NCBI GenBank assembly: GCA_028279825.1
Contig: JANQNA010000002.1
Span: forward strand, 62,001-126,000
Direction: 5' to 3'
Length of the DNA stretch: 64,000 bases
From: an archaeon
Lineage (GTDB): Archaea; Aenigmatarchaeota; Aenigmatarchaeia; GW2011-AR5
Program-made: the position numbers and the translations under genes
In this document: positions 10,801 through 19,409 of the stretch, piece by piece
How positions within the stretch are numbered: position 1 is the first letter of the stretch
Layout of the letters: every line of letters begins with the position of its first letter
Notes under the pieces: generated by a model
Database searches by the model: none
Told to the model about the DNA's origin: nothing
The model's input: only the letters and a program-made list of their open reading frames with translations

Positions 10801-12001
10801 CGGATCACTGAGAAAATCATGCCCTAACTATCCGTCTTCATTGCCATGTACTTACAGGTCACCATTTGACGTGGGCTCACATGATTATCACGCAGTTGCC
10901 ATTGACTCCAAGAATAATTTTGTGAGAGACCCTGTAGCCGGCACGAAGACGTTTGTGATAACCGAGCAGACAACAGGGGATACTGATGACGGTGACGATG
11001 ATGACGGAGGTATAGGTCCGCAGCTACCGCCTGGTGTTGAGCCTCAAACAGGTGACGGGTCGTGTTATGCAGAAATTGTGGAGAAGAGATGTACCTACAA
11101 TGATATTTCGAGACGTTATGATATCTATCTTTCAGCTGTATGGGACAATGGAACACATGCACACTGGGAGATTGAAAATAACCTTGGACCAAAACTTTAC
11201 GCCTATGTGTTTAATCACACGGAACAGATGGCCGGTCCGGGACTGAAGAGAATAAAGCTACTGGTTCACAATGCGTCTGATGACAATCTTTGTTTTGTGT
11301 CAAATTCTATATACTGCGGACCTGGAAGTTCAGATGGCAGAGAAGTAGACCTGATATTTGACATCAAGGACAGCGTAGGGTTGGGTAGAACGGACGTGAG
11401 AATGATTGTTGTTCCTTATACGGATATTGACTTTGCTAGAATAGCCACACACGTGGACAGCAGGGCAAATGTTACATTCTTGAGGGCTGAAGGTAACAGA
11501 AGCCAGATAGGAGTCAGCAAGAACAGAGTACAGCTTGACCAGACGTACAATGTTCATACATACAGCACAAGACTGGAGGCAGGAAGAAATATTTCGATAA
11601 TATACAACATGGACATGCAGCAACCTGGACAGTATGACATGTTCTCCCTGGTTAATTACTCAGACAAGGAATTCAGGTTTGAAAAGTCAATAAAGGTCAG
11701 CAGCTGCCCTCAGACATACAGTGTACTGGCAAAAGGTCCTAGCGGCGTGTGCAGGGACTTCTCAACACCTTGTGACGTGCCTGCAGGTTGGGACCAGGTC
11801 CCTGACTGTGACTTTACACCAATAAAACCTATAGAAGGCGAGGACAATACAATGTTGTTGGCACTGGCGGCATTGCTGGTCATACTGCTTGGTGCTGTTG
11901 GATACAAGTACAGGCGAAGAATACGGGAAAGGCTTGGTAACTTAAGAGGAAGCAGAAGGAGAGAGGAACCAACATCAATAGACTTTGAGGCGAGACGATG
12001 A
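7808..12001 (+). CDS. Giant membrane-anchored Cys-rich surface protein with NEW3-like and Ig-like repeats
   Basis: A 1397-residue exported protein with a signal peptide (MKMKYFYITMILIVLLTSVAYA), many cysteines, and a C-terminal transmembrane helix at about residues 1350-1372 followed by a basic stop-transfer segment (KYRRRIRERLG). Two tandem beta domains at about 115-310 resemble NEW3/NPCBM-associated folds (LAGTTVNYKVSIKNNNP; YPGETIFYNVTVTNNDP). A CARDB-like segment (VEKNSTAYVDVIVQNVGN) lies near 560. A CGDGIVDIGEQCE Cys motif sits near 750. Two tandem Ig-like copies are at about 860-1055 (VEIYVDGHIIKTC and INVFVDGSLRKSC, each ending DPVAG-K-TF). The start is the ATG overlapping the upstream stop. 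I infer a wall-spanning structural or adhesive role; no enzyme motif is visible. Confidence 0.87.
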   Translation: MKMKYFYITMILIVLLTSVAYANFQYGGRGCKGNQICDTTNTCDANGCTTTYDNCQSCGVTTKLCGTTIKTAQNTCVDSGTPSCSNAAVSCPAGSEENSIPHVVLTFNVFTKKNLVVNITPPTHTALAGTTVNYKVSIKNNNPKTLKFGLGAEVPSGWSVSMPAETSVGQSSTRDVVIRVASNETTSDGNYPILVGIFNEELSLFGTVQADYIVASRGAPGVNTTPRSQEGYPGETIFYNVTVTNNDPTGFDASTISLRAEVPEGFEYAFNPRSVKLQPGEDGSTMLEVTSPENVTEEKYDITINATMNKLHGLDFIEYKITLCGNSVCDQEEENVCMQDCPIDPYIICNGRCDKTVDDGVDFTAVVSATFNKLIICSKDATEEACKQAADLDNCGEDSACLCTGAKQGSMGQCHLRCVDTEDVYYMFADGPQGIRSIANYSYVCPYVDMPDFLNMKDGFVQARDDYEKARSALLEVINSPNSSTQEKAEGRTCVDGLGAITYDISEFIKYLDDVIDWPGIINTTEARSLAQQLTGDIDTRYNAFCKGASGLLQIDTISAATVEKNSTAYVDVIVQNVGNTVYYGMVSCDITGAVGERETVNTSCASIGGQMYNTFQLPVNVYSAGKWSAKCKVQGSLLDGCQASTLHDESTGNFDVYTRETFIVDVSGQCTNETIECTVRSTRGGCTTCKINDVPCQGVGTINNTDYFECDLLPPGTYTLVGSVLDSSQCWPIEPAVKNTTARCAGCGDGIVDIGEQCELPYTDNSQSCVQSPSICQGKMFGIRDQAGFCDTSCGCSYDEYDYACVAGKCEAECQDGETRLVFLNKTEGTCSCTQQCGSGCSWNLCDCEPGMVFIPLGLPSVTVTHSPAAIDPDTQVTLLAIGDNATNVEIYVDGHIIKTCSALPCSVGANYASGVHNYYARVSNKFGFASDPVAGLKTFVVSGDTTITGDGGLNTTSVLLDVSHTPTDVLTKSDTVILAAVAHGPNSFKEINVFVDGSLRKSCPNYPSSLPCTYRSPFDVGSHDYHAVAIDSKNNFVRDPVAGTKTFVITEQTTGDTDDGDDDDGGIGPQLPPGVEPQTGDGSCYAEIVEKRCTYNDISRRYDIYLSAVWDNGTHAHWEIENNLGPKLYAYVFNHTEQMAGPGLKRIKLLVHNASDDNLCFVSNSIYCGPGSSDGREVDLIFDIKDSVGLGRTDVRMIVVPYTDIDFARIATHVDSRANVTFLRAEGNRSQIGVSKNRVQLDQTYNVHTYSTRLEAGRNISIIYNMDMQQPGQYDMFSLVNYSDKEFRFEKSIKVSSCPQTYSVLAKGPSGVCRDFSTPCDVPAGWDQVPDCDFTPIKPIEGEDNTMLLALAALLVILLGAVGYKYRRRIRERLGNLRGSRRREEPTSIDFEARR

Positions 12002-12417
12002 ATTTACCAATAAAGGTTATAGTAATTGTTGCAGTAGTTGTGATGGTTTTAGTTACTTTGAGCATGTTCTTTATGACATCCACGGGTGGTTCCCTGTCAA
12101 AGGTAGAGGCAGAAAGAATATTCAACACACACTGTGTTGCCTACGTGCAACAGGAATGTGACTGGGATGTTACACGACAGCCGGAATTCTCCGACTATAT
12201 GAGGGCATGTAAAATACTATACGGTGACTACAGAGAGGCTTATTCTTGCCTGTATACATTCTGCCAGGGTTGCTTTGAAACAAGGGATCTAAGATGCGCA
12301 AATCTTTGCCATGTATGTTCAGGGCATGATGCTCTGGGCATAGAACGCAATGCCTGCTGCTCACGATATACAGCGCAGTGCGCAAACAGTGACTTTGACT
12401 GCTCTAATACTTGTTAA
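11998..12417 (+). CDS. Small N-terminally anchored Cys-rich membrane protein
   Basis: A 139-residue protein whose first 28 residues form one hydrophobic helix (VIVIVAVVVMVLVTLSMFFM) preceded by a single Lys, so it is probably anchored N-in/C-out. The outer part has about 17 cysteines in CxxC and CC patterns (CLYTFCQGC, CANLCHVCSG, NACC). The start overlaps the upstream stop as ATGA, making it the third gene of a tightly coupled surface operon. The membrane-proximal segment (HCVAYVQQECDW) resembles that of the small protein at 19636 (ACGQLLEQNCEQ), which also sits beside a giant exported protein. Function is unknown. Confidence 0.82.
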   Translation: MNLPIKVIVIVAVVVMVLVTLSMFFMTSTGGSLSKVEAERIFNTHCVAYVQQECDWDVTRQPEFSDYMRACKILYGDYREAYSCLYTFCQGCFETRDLRCANLCHVCSGHDALGIERNACCSRYTAQCANSDFDCSNTC

Positions 12418-12441
12418 ACCCCCGAAAACAGCAAAAATAGC

Positions 12442-12497
12442 CAATTTCTAAAATTGCACTAATTTTCGAGAATCGCACCAAAAGGGGTATTTATACC
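12442..12497 (+). promoter_or_regulatory. 56-bp conserved promoter element (copy A) with palindromic TATA box
   Basis: This stretch matches 49 of 56 positions of the minus-strand stretch 27637-27582. The identical parts include ACTAATTTTCGA, GCACCAAAAG and the palindromic TATA core GGTATTTATACC (12486-12497). The match stops at the end of the TATA box, as expected for a shared promoter and upstream operator rather than a duplicated gene. Transcription would start near 12518 and run rightwards into a tiny transcription unit. I read the conserved upstream part as a regulator or TFB/BRE-type binding region; which protein binds it cannot be seen. Confidence 0.6.
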
Positions 12498-12519
12498 ACA
12501 ATGTAAGTTATAGCAGGCG

Positions 12520-12605
12520 ATGCAACCTCCTTTCATTGTTCCGGGGACGTGGTCTTACAGTTAAGTTGCACCCAACGGGTTTTGGCTGTTGCGCGAAAGC
12601 GCAAC
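12520..12605 (+). other. Candidate small transcript: 14-codon leaderless ORF or structured ncRNA ending in a GAAA hairpin
   Basis: An ATG at 12520 lies 28 nt after the TATA centre of the conserved element, the leaderless distance. It opens a 14-codon frame (MQPPFIVPGTWSYS) stopping at 12564. The DNA downstream ends in a perfect hairpin, GTTGCGC-GAAA-GCGCAAC, at 12588-12605. An additional pairing between TGCAAC (12521) and GTTGCA is possible. So either a micropeptide or a small structured RNA of roughly 85 nt is made. The next gene has its own TATA box just after the hairpin, so this is probably a separate unit. Low certainty. Confidence 0.35.
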
Positions 12606-12642
12606 ACTCATATTTATCAACTTTTCTTTACTATTTTCTATT

Positions 12643-13998
12643 ATGGAATACGACAAGGAAAAAGGCAAGATGAAATACTATTCTGTTGAAACCCCTAAGG
12701 AAGAGAAACAAAAGATACCACAGTTCAAGGACATATTCTATGATCTTCCTGTGAGTGGAGCTATATCATCTCCCGGTGTCTACCACGAGGGTGTTGTTTA
12801 TTTTCCCTGTCTGGATACATACGTTTATGCTGTTGATGCAACCAGTGGTGAATTAGTGTGGAAGTTTAAAACCGGTGGTCCGAATGCTTGGTGTACACCT
12901 TTGGTTCACAATGATAGAGTATATTTTGGATCTACCGATAGACACTTTTACTGCTTGAATCTGGAAGGTGAACTCCTTTGGAAGAAACACACAGGTGATG
13001 TAATTGTTGCGCCGGCTGTCGGGATAGGAGACAACATATACATCTCCAACGGGGCTGGATATCTTTTCTGCTTTTCCCTGGATGGTGAAGAAAAATGGAA
13101 ATTCAGGATGGGTGACGGTGCAACGTCACCTGTGACGGCTGTTAATGACATGATCTTCATAGGCTCTTATGACGGTCATGTATATGCTTTAGAAGACGGA
13201 AAAATGAAATGGAGATTCAGAACCGGTGAGAGAGTTATTTCTCCTAGCGTATATGATAATGGAATGAGTGTTGTAACAAATGCCAAGAGGAGTTTTGACG
13301 AGATACCTGAAGTTGAAAATCCTCTGCTTTACTGCGCTTCTTATAACAACTATCTTTATGCATTGAACCAGGAAGGCAGAGAGATATGGAAGTTCAACTG
13401 TAACAGTAGTGTACCGGGCGGTATTGGCGGTGAAAACGGCATAATCTATGCTGGTACCATGGACGGCTATCTGCATGCCGTGGATGCTTTCACAGGGATG
13501 AAGAAATGGAGCTTTCTTACAGATGGCATGGTAGTTGGTGGCGCTGAAGTTTCAGGCAAAGATGTTTATGTTGTGTCTATGGACCAGAAACTGTATTGTT
13601 TGACTGAACAGGGCGAAAAGAAATGGGATTTTCTCACGGGCGGCCCGATATCTGCAAGACCGCTTATAGTCGGGGATAAAATATATTTCGGGTCTGCGGA
13701 CAGTTTTCTTTATTGTTTAAACAGAAAAAAACGATCGGTAGAATGGACATTCCAGGTTAGTCTGCCGGCTTCCGATATCTTTGTGAAGAGTGTTGGTGAT
13801 CTTGTTAACGCGTTTATTGAGTATGACAAGAAAATATTCAAGGTCTGGGTTCCCGAAACACAAAAGAGAACCACACAAAGTAATATTTCTCACGGATACC
13901 AAATACCACAGGGACTGCAGTTTGGCGGTGAAATGGCCTACAAGGAAGCTGGTGTATACGGAATGAAGAAAAAGAAGAAGGATCCTTACGATAAATAA
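12643..13998 (+). CDS. Cytoplasmic PQQ-like beta-propeller repeat protein
   Basis: A 451-residue protein made of repeated blades of the PQQ/BamB type: each has a pattern such as YVYAVDATSGELVWKFKTG, VYFGSTDRHFYCLN, IIYAGTMDGYLHAVDAFTGMKKW, about eight copies in all. There is no signal peptide, so unlike BamB it should be cytoplasmic. The start is the ATG at 12643, 26-30 nt after ATATTTAT (12610-12617); an upstream frame extension from 12589 would run through a hairpin and is unlikely. The C-terminus is basic (MKKKKKDPYDK). Such propellers usually serve as protein-binding scaffolds; no PQQ or catalytic residue can be assigned. Confidence 0.86.
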   Translation: MEYDKEKGKMKYYSVETPKEEKQKIPQFKDIFYDLPVSGAISSPGVYHEGVVYFPCLDTYVYAVDATSGELVWKFKTGGPNAWCTPLVHNDRVYFGSTDRHFYCLNLEGELLWKKHTGDVIVAPAVGIGDNIYISNGAGYLFCFSLDGEEKWKFRMGDGATSPVTAVNDMIFIGSYDGHVYALEDGKMKWRFRTGERVISPSVYDNGMSVVTNAKRSFDEIPEVENPLLYCASYNNYLYALNQEGREIWKFNCNSSVPGGIGGENGIIYAGTMDGYLHAVDAFTGMKKWSFLTDGMVVGGAEVSGKDVYVVSMDQKLYCLTEQGEKKWDFLTGGPISARPLIVGDKIYFGSADSFLYCLNRKKRSVEWTFQVSLPASDIFVKSVGDLVNAFIEYDKKIFKVWVPETQKRTTQSNISHGYQIPQGLQFGGEMAYKEAGVYGMKKKKKDPYDK

Positions 13999-14034
13999 TG
14001 GGCCCGACGCCTTGTCTTCAACGAGTTCAGAATA
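13998..14034 (+). repeat. Left boundary of possible tRNA-Lys-associated island (tRNA 3'-end copy plus internal repeat)
   Basis: ATGGGCCCGACG at 13998-14009 is identical to 19427-19438, which covers the 3' end of the tRNA-Lys gene and its discriminator base. ACGAGTTCAGAATA at 14021-14034 is identical to 19410-19423. Both pairs are direct repeats. The first begins right after the stop codon of the propeller gene. The layout resembles an attL site left by integration into a tRNA gene, with the second repeat as a possible arm-type site. Confidence 0.5.
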
Positions 14035-14166
14035 AACCTGTTGCTAATATTTTGTCTTCAGGACTTATAAAACTGCTTTGTTCCTATTAAGTCATGAATT
14101 TAAAAATTAAAAAAAAACTAAACCTTTTAAAGCATTACGCTTCAATTACGAAGCAGGTTGGGTGTG

Positions 14167-16734
14167 ATGAGCAAGAGGCTAATGTTGCTTGCCGTTTCGG
14201 TTGTCGTTTTCTCTATTTCACTTGCTGTATCTGCTGATTCACCTGTGTCTTCTGAGAATTCTATTTATGAACGCGGTTCAAATTACGAAAGAACTTGTGT
14301 TAATGGGATATGTAATCTTGTCATAAGACAGAACGATTACTTTTTTAATGTAAATGGGGAGATGAAATCGATCGATGAAGTAGTTGATCTTACTTTGAAT
14401 GCAACTGGTTTGTATATTGACTGGGAAGATAACTCATTCTACTTGGAACCTTATTTTGTACTTGCTAATGATAGCAATACGGAGTTTAATCATTTGAAAA
14501 GTATTGCACCTACTACAGAGATAAATTCTGTGGTCCAGAAGAAAACTGGTGAAATACGACATGGGTACGTTATTACAATTCCCAATACAATGAAAAATAC
14601 TGTGAAAGCATTTGGTTTCAGAATTAAGGACGATAGACTTGTCGATTCTATTACTCGAGACTCATTGGTTTTTAACATAAGCGAAGGTCAATTTGAATTG
14701 ACATTTTCAGATCTTGTTGCAAAGAACTTTAGTTATGTAATCGATGAAACTGGTGTTTTGATAAGCAATTTTGAAAACAAGACTTTTTGGGATTTGGACC
14801 CTACGATACAGCTTATTGACGAAGATACGGAAAACATGGAAGACTCATTTTCTGGTATAGACGACAACTCAGCTCCAGAGGGTTACGGCTCTTTCGATGG
14901 ACTTAAGGACTTGTATGTTACATATTTGAATGGGAGTAATCAGGATGTGAGTTATAGAACGTATATAATGTTCAATTTATCACCGATACCAAATGGAGTA
15001 ACAGTTATAAATGCGAATCTTTCATTATATAACGAGGAAACCTATGGGACTGCAGATGCTGGGCTGTATCATGTTTATAGTGATGATGTAGGAAAAGCTT
15101 GGAATGAAGGTACCTTGAACTGGACGAATCAGCCTTGCGGAACACATAGGGTTACACCCGTTAATGATACAACAAATTGTAATTCCACAATGTATTTTAT
15201 GACAAAATTGGGTGGATCGGCTGGTGTTTATTATCACTGGAATGCCACGGAGATAGTAAAATACGAAATTGATTCTGAAAACGAAAATATGTCTATTATG
15301 CTGTCTGTAAATTTCACAGCACCAATGTCGTCCAGTATGGGACAGAGGTTTGGAAGTAAAGAGGATACTGGTACGTCCATGGATCCTTATCTTAACATAA
15401 CTTTTGTGGCAGTACCACCCAATCTTTTATCACCTTCTAATGGTTCTGGATTTTCCAGCATTCCTGAATTCAACTGGACATCTTCTTACGGAGCAGATAA
15501 TTACACAATAGAAATATCAACAGATTTTGAATTTGGCTATACAAATTATAGTAATACTGTTGCAGATACAAGGGATCAAGATGTTTCACTTTCCTCAGAT
15601 GGTGCTACATATTATTGGAGAGTTACTACCAATCCAACAAATTTGACAAGTTCGGTTTGGACATTTGGCTATCCCACATGGAACATAACGTTTAATGTGA
15701 CAGGAAGCCAGGAAAATAAACCAAGTTTAGATAACGTTGATATAGCAAGCTGTACTTATGCAACTTTTGATCAAGGCGACGATACCACAAATACTTATGG
15801 ACCTTATTCTTTTCCAAGTGGTACATGGAGTTGTACATTTTCCATAGCTTCTTATTATGATAAGACAGAAATTTTTGTTGTTGATTCAAATAAGATTGTG
15901 AATGTGGTGATGCCCGAGGAAGGTGGTGCAACTTATCAGGAACATACGTGGCTTGAGGCGATATATGATTGTATAGTACTCAAAGATTGTGAACTTTATG
16001 ATTTACTTTTGGAGATAAACGAAACCGTTGGAAATACCTGGGAGCATGTAAAACCAACAGATACGTCTGTTGTATTGGACGAAACAATTGATAGTTTGAC
16101 CCTAAGTTCGACACATAACATAACAATTAATTATACAGTCTATATACCAATAAAGGCTGGATATTCTCTTGGGGATTATCTTCCTGTAAGAATAGGTTTC
16201 TGGTTTTTGGATACGGCAAATGAGAGCTGCTATAATCAGGGTCCACTTCCTACGGATGTAACTGTGGTAGAACCTTACTGTAATCCTATGATGATACAAA
16301 CTATGGGTCCTATGGGATATAACATAAGTTTCCAAGTAGTCTTACGACCTAATATAACAGATGGTACGTACAATATCAAGAGGATAATAGAGATAGATCC
16401 GAATAATGTTTGGATAGGATACGGCCAAGAAGGTATAGGTACAGTGACTGTTGATGGTGCAGGTTCTGGTTACGGCTCTGAAGTTTATCCTATTGATCAT
16501 GAGACTGGCATGGAAACACCAGAGTCAGCAGAAACGATTGTAGAAAATGGAACTACTGTAACAAACATCTACAATACATACAATTATTATACTGCACAAG
16601 GTGAAGAAAATCCAAATGCGATTACGGCTAATGCAATTGCTATGCCTTCTGATACAACAATGTACCTTTTAATTACTATTGTTCTCATTCTGTTGGTTGT
16701 GATATTTTATTTATACACCAAAAAGAAAAAGTAA
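14167..16734 (+). CDS. Exported surface protein with DNRLRE-like and Fn3-like domains and C-terminal anchor
   Basis: An 855-residue protein with a signal peptide (MSKRLMLLAVSVVVFSISLAVSA) and a C-terminal helix (MYLLITIVLILLVVIFYLY) followed by KKKK. The middle (about 230-415) matches the pattern of DNRLRE domains, including YIMFNLSPIPNGVTVINANL and GTLNWTNQPC. A fibronectin-III-like segment follows (PEFNWTSSYGADNYTIEIS ... YYWRVTTNP). Many NxS/T sites suggest glycosylation. The start is the ATG at 14167 with GGTG just upstream; TTG at 14158 is the alternative. Codons end in A/T far more than those of the 5-12 kb operon. The next gene starts 4 nt after the stop, so the two form an operon. Confidence 0.85.
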   Translation: MSKRLMLLAVSVVVFSISLAVSADSPVSSENSIYERGSNYERTCVNGICNLVIRQNDYFFNVNGEMKSIDEVVDLTLNATGLYIDWEDNSFYLEPYFVLANDSNTEFNHLKSIAPTTEINSVVQKKTGEIRHGYVITIPNTMKNTVKAFGFRIKDDRLVDSITRDSLVFNISEGQFELTFSDLVAKNFSYVIDETGVLISNFENKTFWDLDPTIQLIDEDTENMEDSFSGIDDNSAPEGYGSFDGLKDLYVTYLNGSNQDVSYRTYIMFNLSPIPNGVTVINANLSLYNEETYGTADAGLYHVYSDDVGKAWNEGTLNWTNQPCGTHRVTPVNDTTNCNSTMYFMTKLGGSAGVYYHWNATEIVKYEIDSENENMSIMLSVNFTAPMSSSMGQRFGSKEDTGTSMDPYLNITFVAVPPNLLSPSNGSGFSSIPEFNWTSSYGADNYTIEISTDFEFGYTNYSNTVADTRDQDVSLSSDGATYYWRVTTNPTNLTSSVWTFGYPTWNITFNVTGSQENKPSLDNVDIASCTYATFDQGDDTTNTYGPYSFPSGTWSCTFSIASYYDKTEIFVVDSNKIVNVVMPEEGGATYQEHTWLEAIYDCIVLKDCELYDLLLEINETVGNTWEHVKPTDTSVVLDETIDSLTLSSTHNITINYTVYIPIKAGYSLGDYLPVRIGFWFLDTANESCYNQGPLPTDVTVVEPYCNPMMIQTMGPMGYNISFQVVLRPNITDGTYNIKRIIEIDPNNVWIGYGQEGIGTVTVDGAGSGYGSEVYPIDHETGMETPESAETIVENGTTVTNIYNTYNYYTAQGEENPNAITANAIAMPSDTTMYLLITIVLILLVVIFYLYTKKKK

Positions 16735-16738
16735 ACTA

Positions 16739-19390
16739 ATGAAAAATATAATATGGTTTACAATGATCTTGTTTCTATTGCCGTATACCGTTAGTGCTGC
16801 TTATCTAAATGAAGATTCTGCGTGGAGTAATGGTATGACTGGTTCCTTTTGGACTTCGATTATTACGGGTGATATAGATAACGATGGATATAATGATTTG
16901 ATTCAAATAGGTTGCACTGATAGTGTTGCAACTGCCTGTACTGAATATTTAGCCAAGGTTTATGTCAATAATGGAACAAGTTTTGTTGATGATTCGCAAT
17001 GGAGTTCAAACCTTACAGCAGTACATTACGGATCCATAGCTTTGGGTGATATAGACAGCGATGGAGATTTAGATCTGGCGTTGAGTGGATGTCTTAATGG
17101 CGGCGGTAGTGTATCTTCATGTCCAAATGCTGTCGACAGATTTTCCAATATTTATGTCAATAATGGTACGTCTTTTGTTGAAAGTGTTCAATGGAAAGGT
17201 GATATACAGAATACATGGAAAAGTTCATTTGCCTTTGGTGATATTAACCTCGACGGTAAATTAGATCTAATACTCAGTGGTGGTGGGGCTCTTGGAAGGT
17301 CGTCTAATGTATATCTGAATAATGGTACTTCCTTTGTGGAGAGTTCTACATGGCAACAGGAATTGACTGGTGTTTATGGTAGTTCAAGTACACTGGTGGA
17401 TGTTGATAATGATGGGGATTTAGATTTGTTCTTGGTAGGTGATAGTGGCAGTGGCTATATTGCAAGGGCTTACACAAATAATGGAACAAGTTTTGTTGCG
17501 AATTCTTCATGGTATTCAAGCTTGTTGGGTGTGGAGCTTACTTCAACTGTTTGGGGGGATTTTGACAATAATGGTAGAATGGATTTCAGTTTAATTGGCC
17601 ACACAAGTAGTGACGAGCATGAAATATATAACAACACTGGGAGTAGTTTGATTAGTATTAAATCGAGCGTGCCTGCAGGAGATCTAATTGGTATTTTTGA
17701 GGGTACCCAATCATTTGGTGATTATGATAACGACGGTGATTTAGATTTGTTCACATCAGGAGAGGAAAGATATTCAACACTCTATATAAATAACAATACA
17801 TTCGGTGGTTATTTAGATGATCCAGAACCCCAGATATTCAACACTGCATATGGCCCTGGGGCTGTTTGGTCTGATGTGGATAACGACGATGACTTAGATT
17901 TGATTTTGAATGGTTTTGATTATGATCAACAAGTTAATTTGAGATCGTATGTCTATGTCAATAACATAACAACAAAGAATACAGCACCGTCACCACCAGG
18001 AACACTAAGTGCTAACTATTCTAACGGGGTGTTGAATCTTTCATGGTCTGCTGGTTCGGATGCAGAGACGCCTGCACTTGGCTTATATTATAATCTGAGA
18101 GTTGGTACATCTTCTGACGGGCATCAGATTGTTACAGGTGTATATGGCGGCGGCGATGATAACGGTTACTTTGGTAATATGATGCAGCGGAGGAACATAA
18201 TGCTGAACTTGCCCAATCTGAATGGTACGATTTATTGGTCTGTGCAGACTATTGACACAGCATTGAAAGCTGGATCCTGGGCAATTGAAGAGACATATAT
18301 AATAGAGGAACAGCAACAACAACAGGAAGAGAATGATACAGAAGCCCCAAACATAACTATTACTTCTCCTTTGGATGGGTCAACTGTTACGTCTTCTTCC
18401 GTCACGGTATCTGCTGACTTTGTTGATAACAGTAGTGTTACTTGTGATACGAGGATAGATACTGGATCTTGGTATGCAATGAGCATAAGTTACAATACCT
18501 CAAGTTATGCATTTACATTGTCCAATGCCCAATACACAGCTTTCGTGAACTGTACTGACGTGTATAACAACAGCGATGTGAAAAATGTAACATTTACTGT
18601 TAATGTGGTTAGTAATAATGACCCTCCACCAGGAGGTGGTGGATCGCCTGGGGGTGGATCGACGACTACTACAACACCAACAAACACCACTACTACAGAA
18701 GATGTAGTCAGTATTGGTACGGGTGAGATGAAGACGATTGAAGTGGCGAATACAGCTATGAAACAGGTTACGATAAAAGCAGCGAGTTCTGTGAGCAATG
18801 TTCATGTTCAGATCAGCAAAACTACCAAACCAGTAGATCTTCCAGATCTTCCAGAAGATGTCTATGAGTACGTTGAGATTGAAACAGTAAATATAACAGA
18901 CACAGAGGTCGATACAGCTTTCCTTACGTTTAGTGTTGAGAAGAGTTGGATAGATGGAAACAGAATAAACAGGTCTACTGTTAAGCTGAACAGATACGAC
19001 AATGGTTGGCAAAGTCTAAAGACTACTTTGAGAAGTGAGAATGCTACACATATCACATATGAAGCAGAAACTCCAGGTTTCTCATTGTTTGCGATAACGG
19101 GCGAGAAAACAAGTGGATGCGGTAATGGAATACTCGAGACAGGTGAGCAGTGTGACGGAGAATTTAGCGAGAGTTGTATAACTTTCGACTTTGAGAAAGG
19201 TACGTTGAAATGTACAGACTGTCTGTTCGATACAAGTGGTTGTTATATGGAAGAAGCCCCACAAGATGATTATACCTTCGTTGGCGGGGTTGCTGTTATT
19301 ATTCTGGCTGTGATTGGTGGGTATTTGTATTTCAGAAAGCATAAACCAAAGCCTGCTCAGAATACGCAAGCCACACAGACTCCTTCTTAA
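16739..19390 (+). CDS. FG-GAP/VCBS-repeat surface protein with PGF-pre-PGF-like domain
   Basis: An 883-residue exported protein. A signal peptide (MKNIIWFTMILFLLPYTVSA) is followed by about seven FG-GAP/VCBS blades with calcium-binding loops (DIDNDGYNDL, DIDSDGDLDL, DVDNDGDLDL, DYDNDGDLDL), suggesting an integrin-alpha-like propeller. Next come a Fn3-like domain, a Gly/Thr linker (PPPGGGGSPGGGSTTTT) and a PGF-pre-PGF-like domain at about 655-775. A Cys motif CGNGILETGEQCD and a C-terminal helix (GGVAVIILAVIGGYLYF) with a basic tail end the protein. Composition is AT-rich like its operon partner. An adhesion or ligand-binding role at the surface is inferred from the propeller. Confidence 0.88.
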   Translation: MKNIIWFTMILFLLPYTVSAAYLNEDSAWSNGMTGSFWTSIITGDIDNDGYNDLIQIGCTDSVATACTEYLAKVYVNNGTSFVDDSQWSSNLTAVHYGSIALGDIDSDGDLDLALSGCLNGGGSVSSCPNAVDRFSNIYVNNGTSFVESVQWKGDIQNTWKSSFAFGDINLDGKLDLILSGGGALGRSSNVYLNNGTSFVESSTWQQELTGVYGSSSTLVDVDNDGDLDLFLVGDSGSGYIARAYTNNGTSFVANSSWYSSLLGVELTSTVWGDFDNNGRMDFSLIGHTSSDEHEIYNNTGSSLISIKSSVPAGDLIGIFEGTQSFGDYDNDGDLDLFTSGEERYSTLYINNNTFGGYLDDPEPQIFNTAYGPGAVWSDVDNDDDLDLILNGFDYDQQVNLRSYVYVNNITTKNTAPSPPGTLSANYSNGVLNLSWSAGSDAETPALGLYYNLRVGTSSDGHQIVTGVYGGGDDNGYFGNMMQRRNIMLNLPNLNGTIYWSVQTIDTALKAGSWAIEETYIIEEQQQQQEENDTEAPNITITSPLDGSTVTSSSVTVSADFVDNSSVTCDTRIDTGSWYAMSISYNTSSYAFTLSNAQYTAFVNCTDVYNNSDVKNVTFTVNVVSNNDPPPGGGGSPGGGSTTTTTPTNTTTTEDVVSIGTGEMKTIEVANTAMKQVTIKAASSVSNVHVQISKTTKPVDLPDLPEDVYEYVEIETVNITDTEVDTAFLTFSVEKSWIDGNRINRSTVKLNRYDNGWQSLKTTLRSENATHITYEAETPGFSLFAITGEKTSGCGNGILETGEQCDGEFSESCITFDFEKGTLKCTDCLFDTSGCYMEEAPQDDYTFVGGVAVIILAVIGGYLYFRKHKPKPAQNTQATQTPS

Positions 19391-19409
19391 GAGTTGTGCC
19401 TTTCAGCCG

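Noticed and set aside
12541-12605. Box C/D guide RNA
   Set aside because: No RUGAUGA C box and CUGA D box pair with proper spacing could be found in this stretch.
13998-14034. A second tRNA gene near 14.0 kb
   Set aside because: Only 12 bases of the tRNA-Lys 3' end are present and no cloverleaf can be drawn, so it is a duplication fragment.
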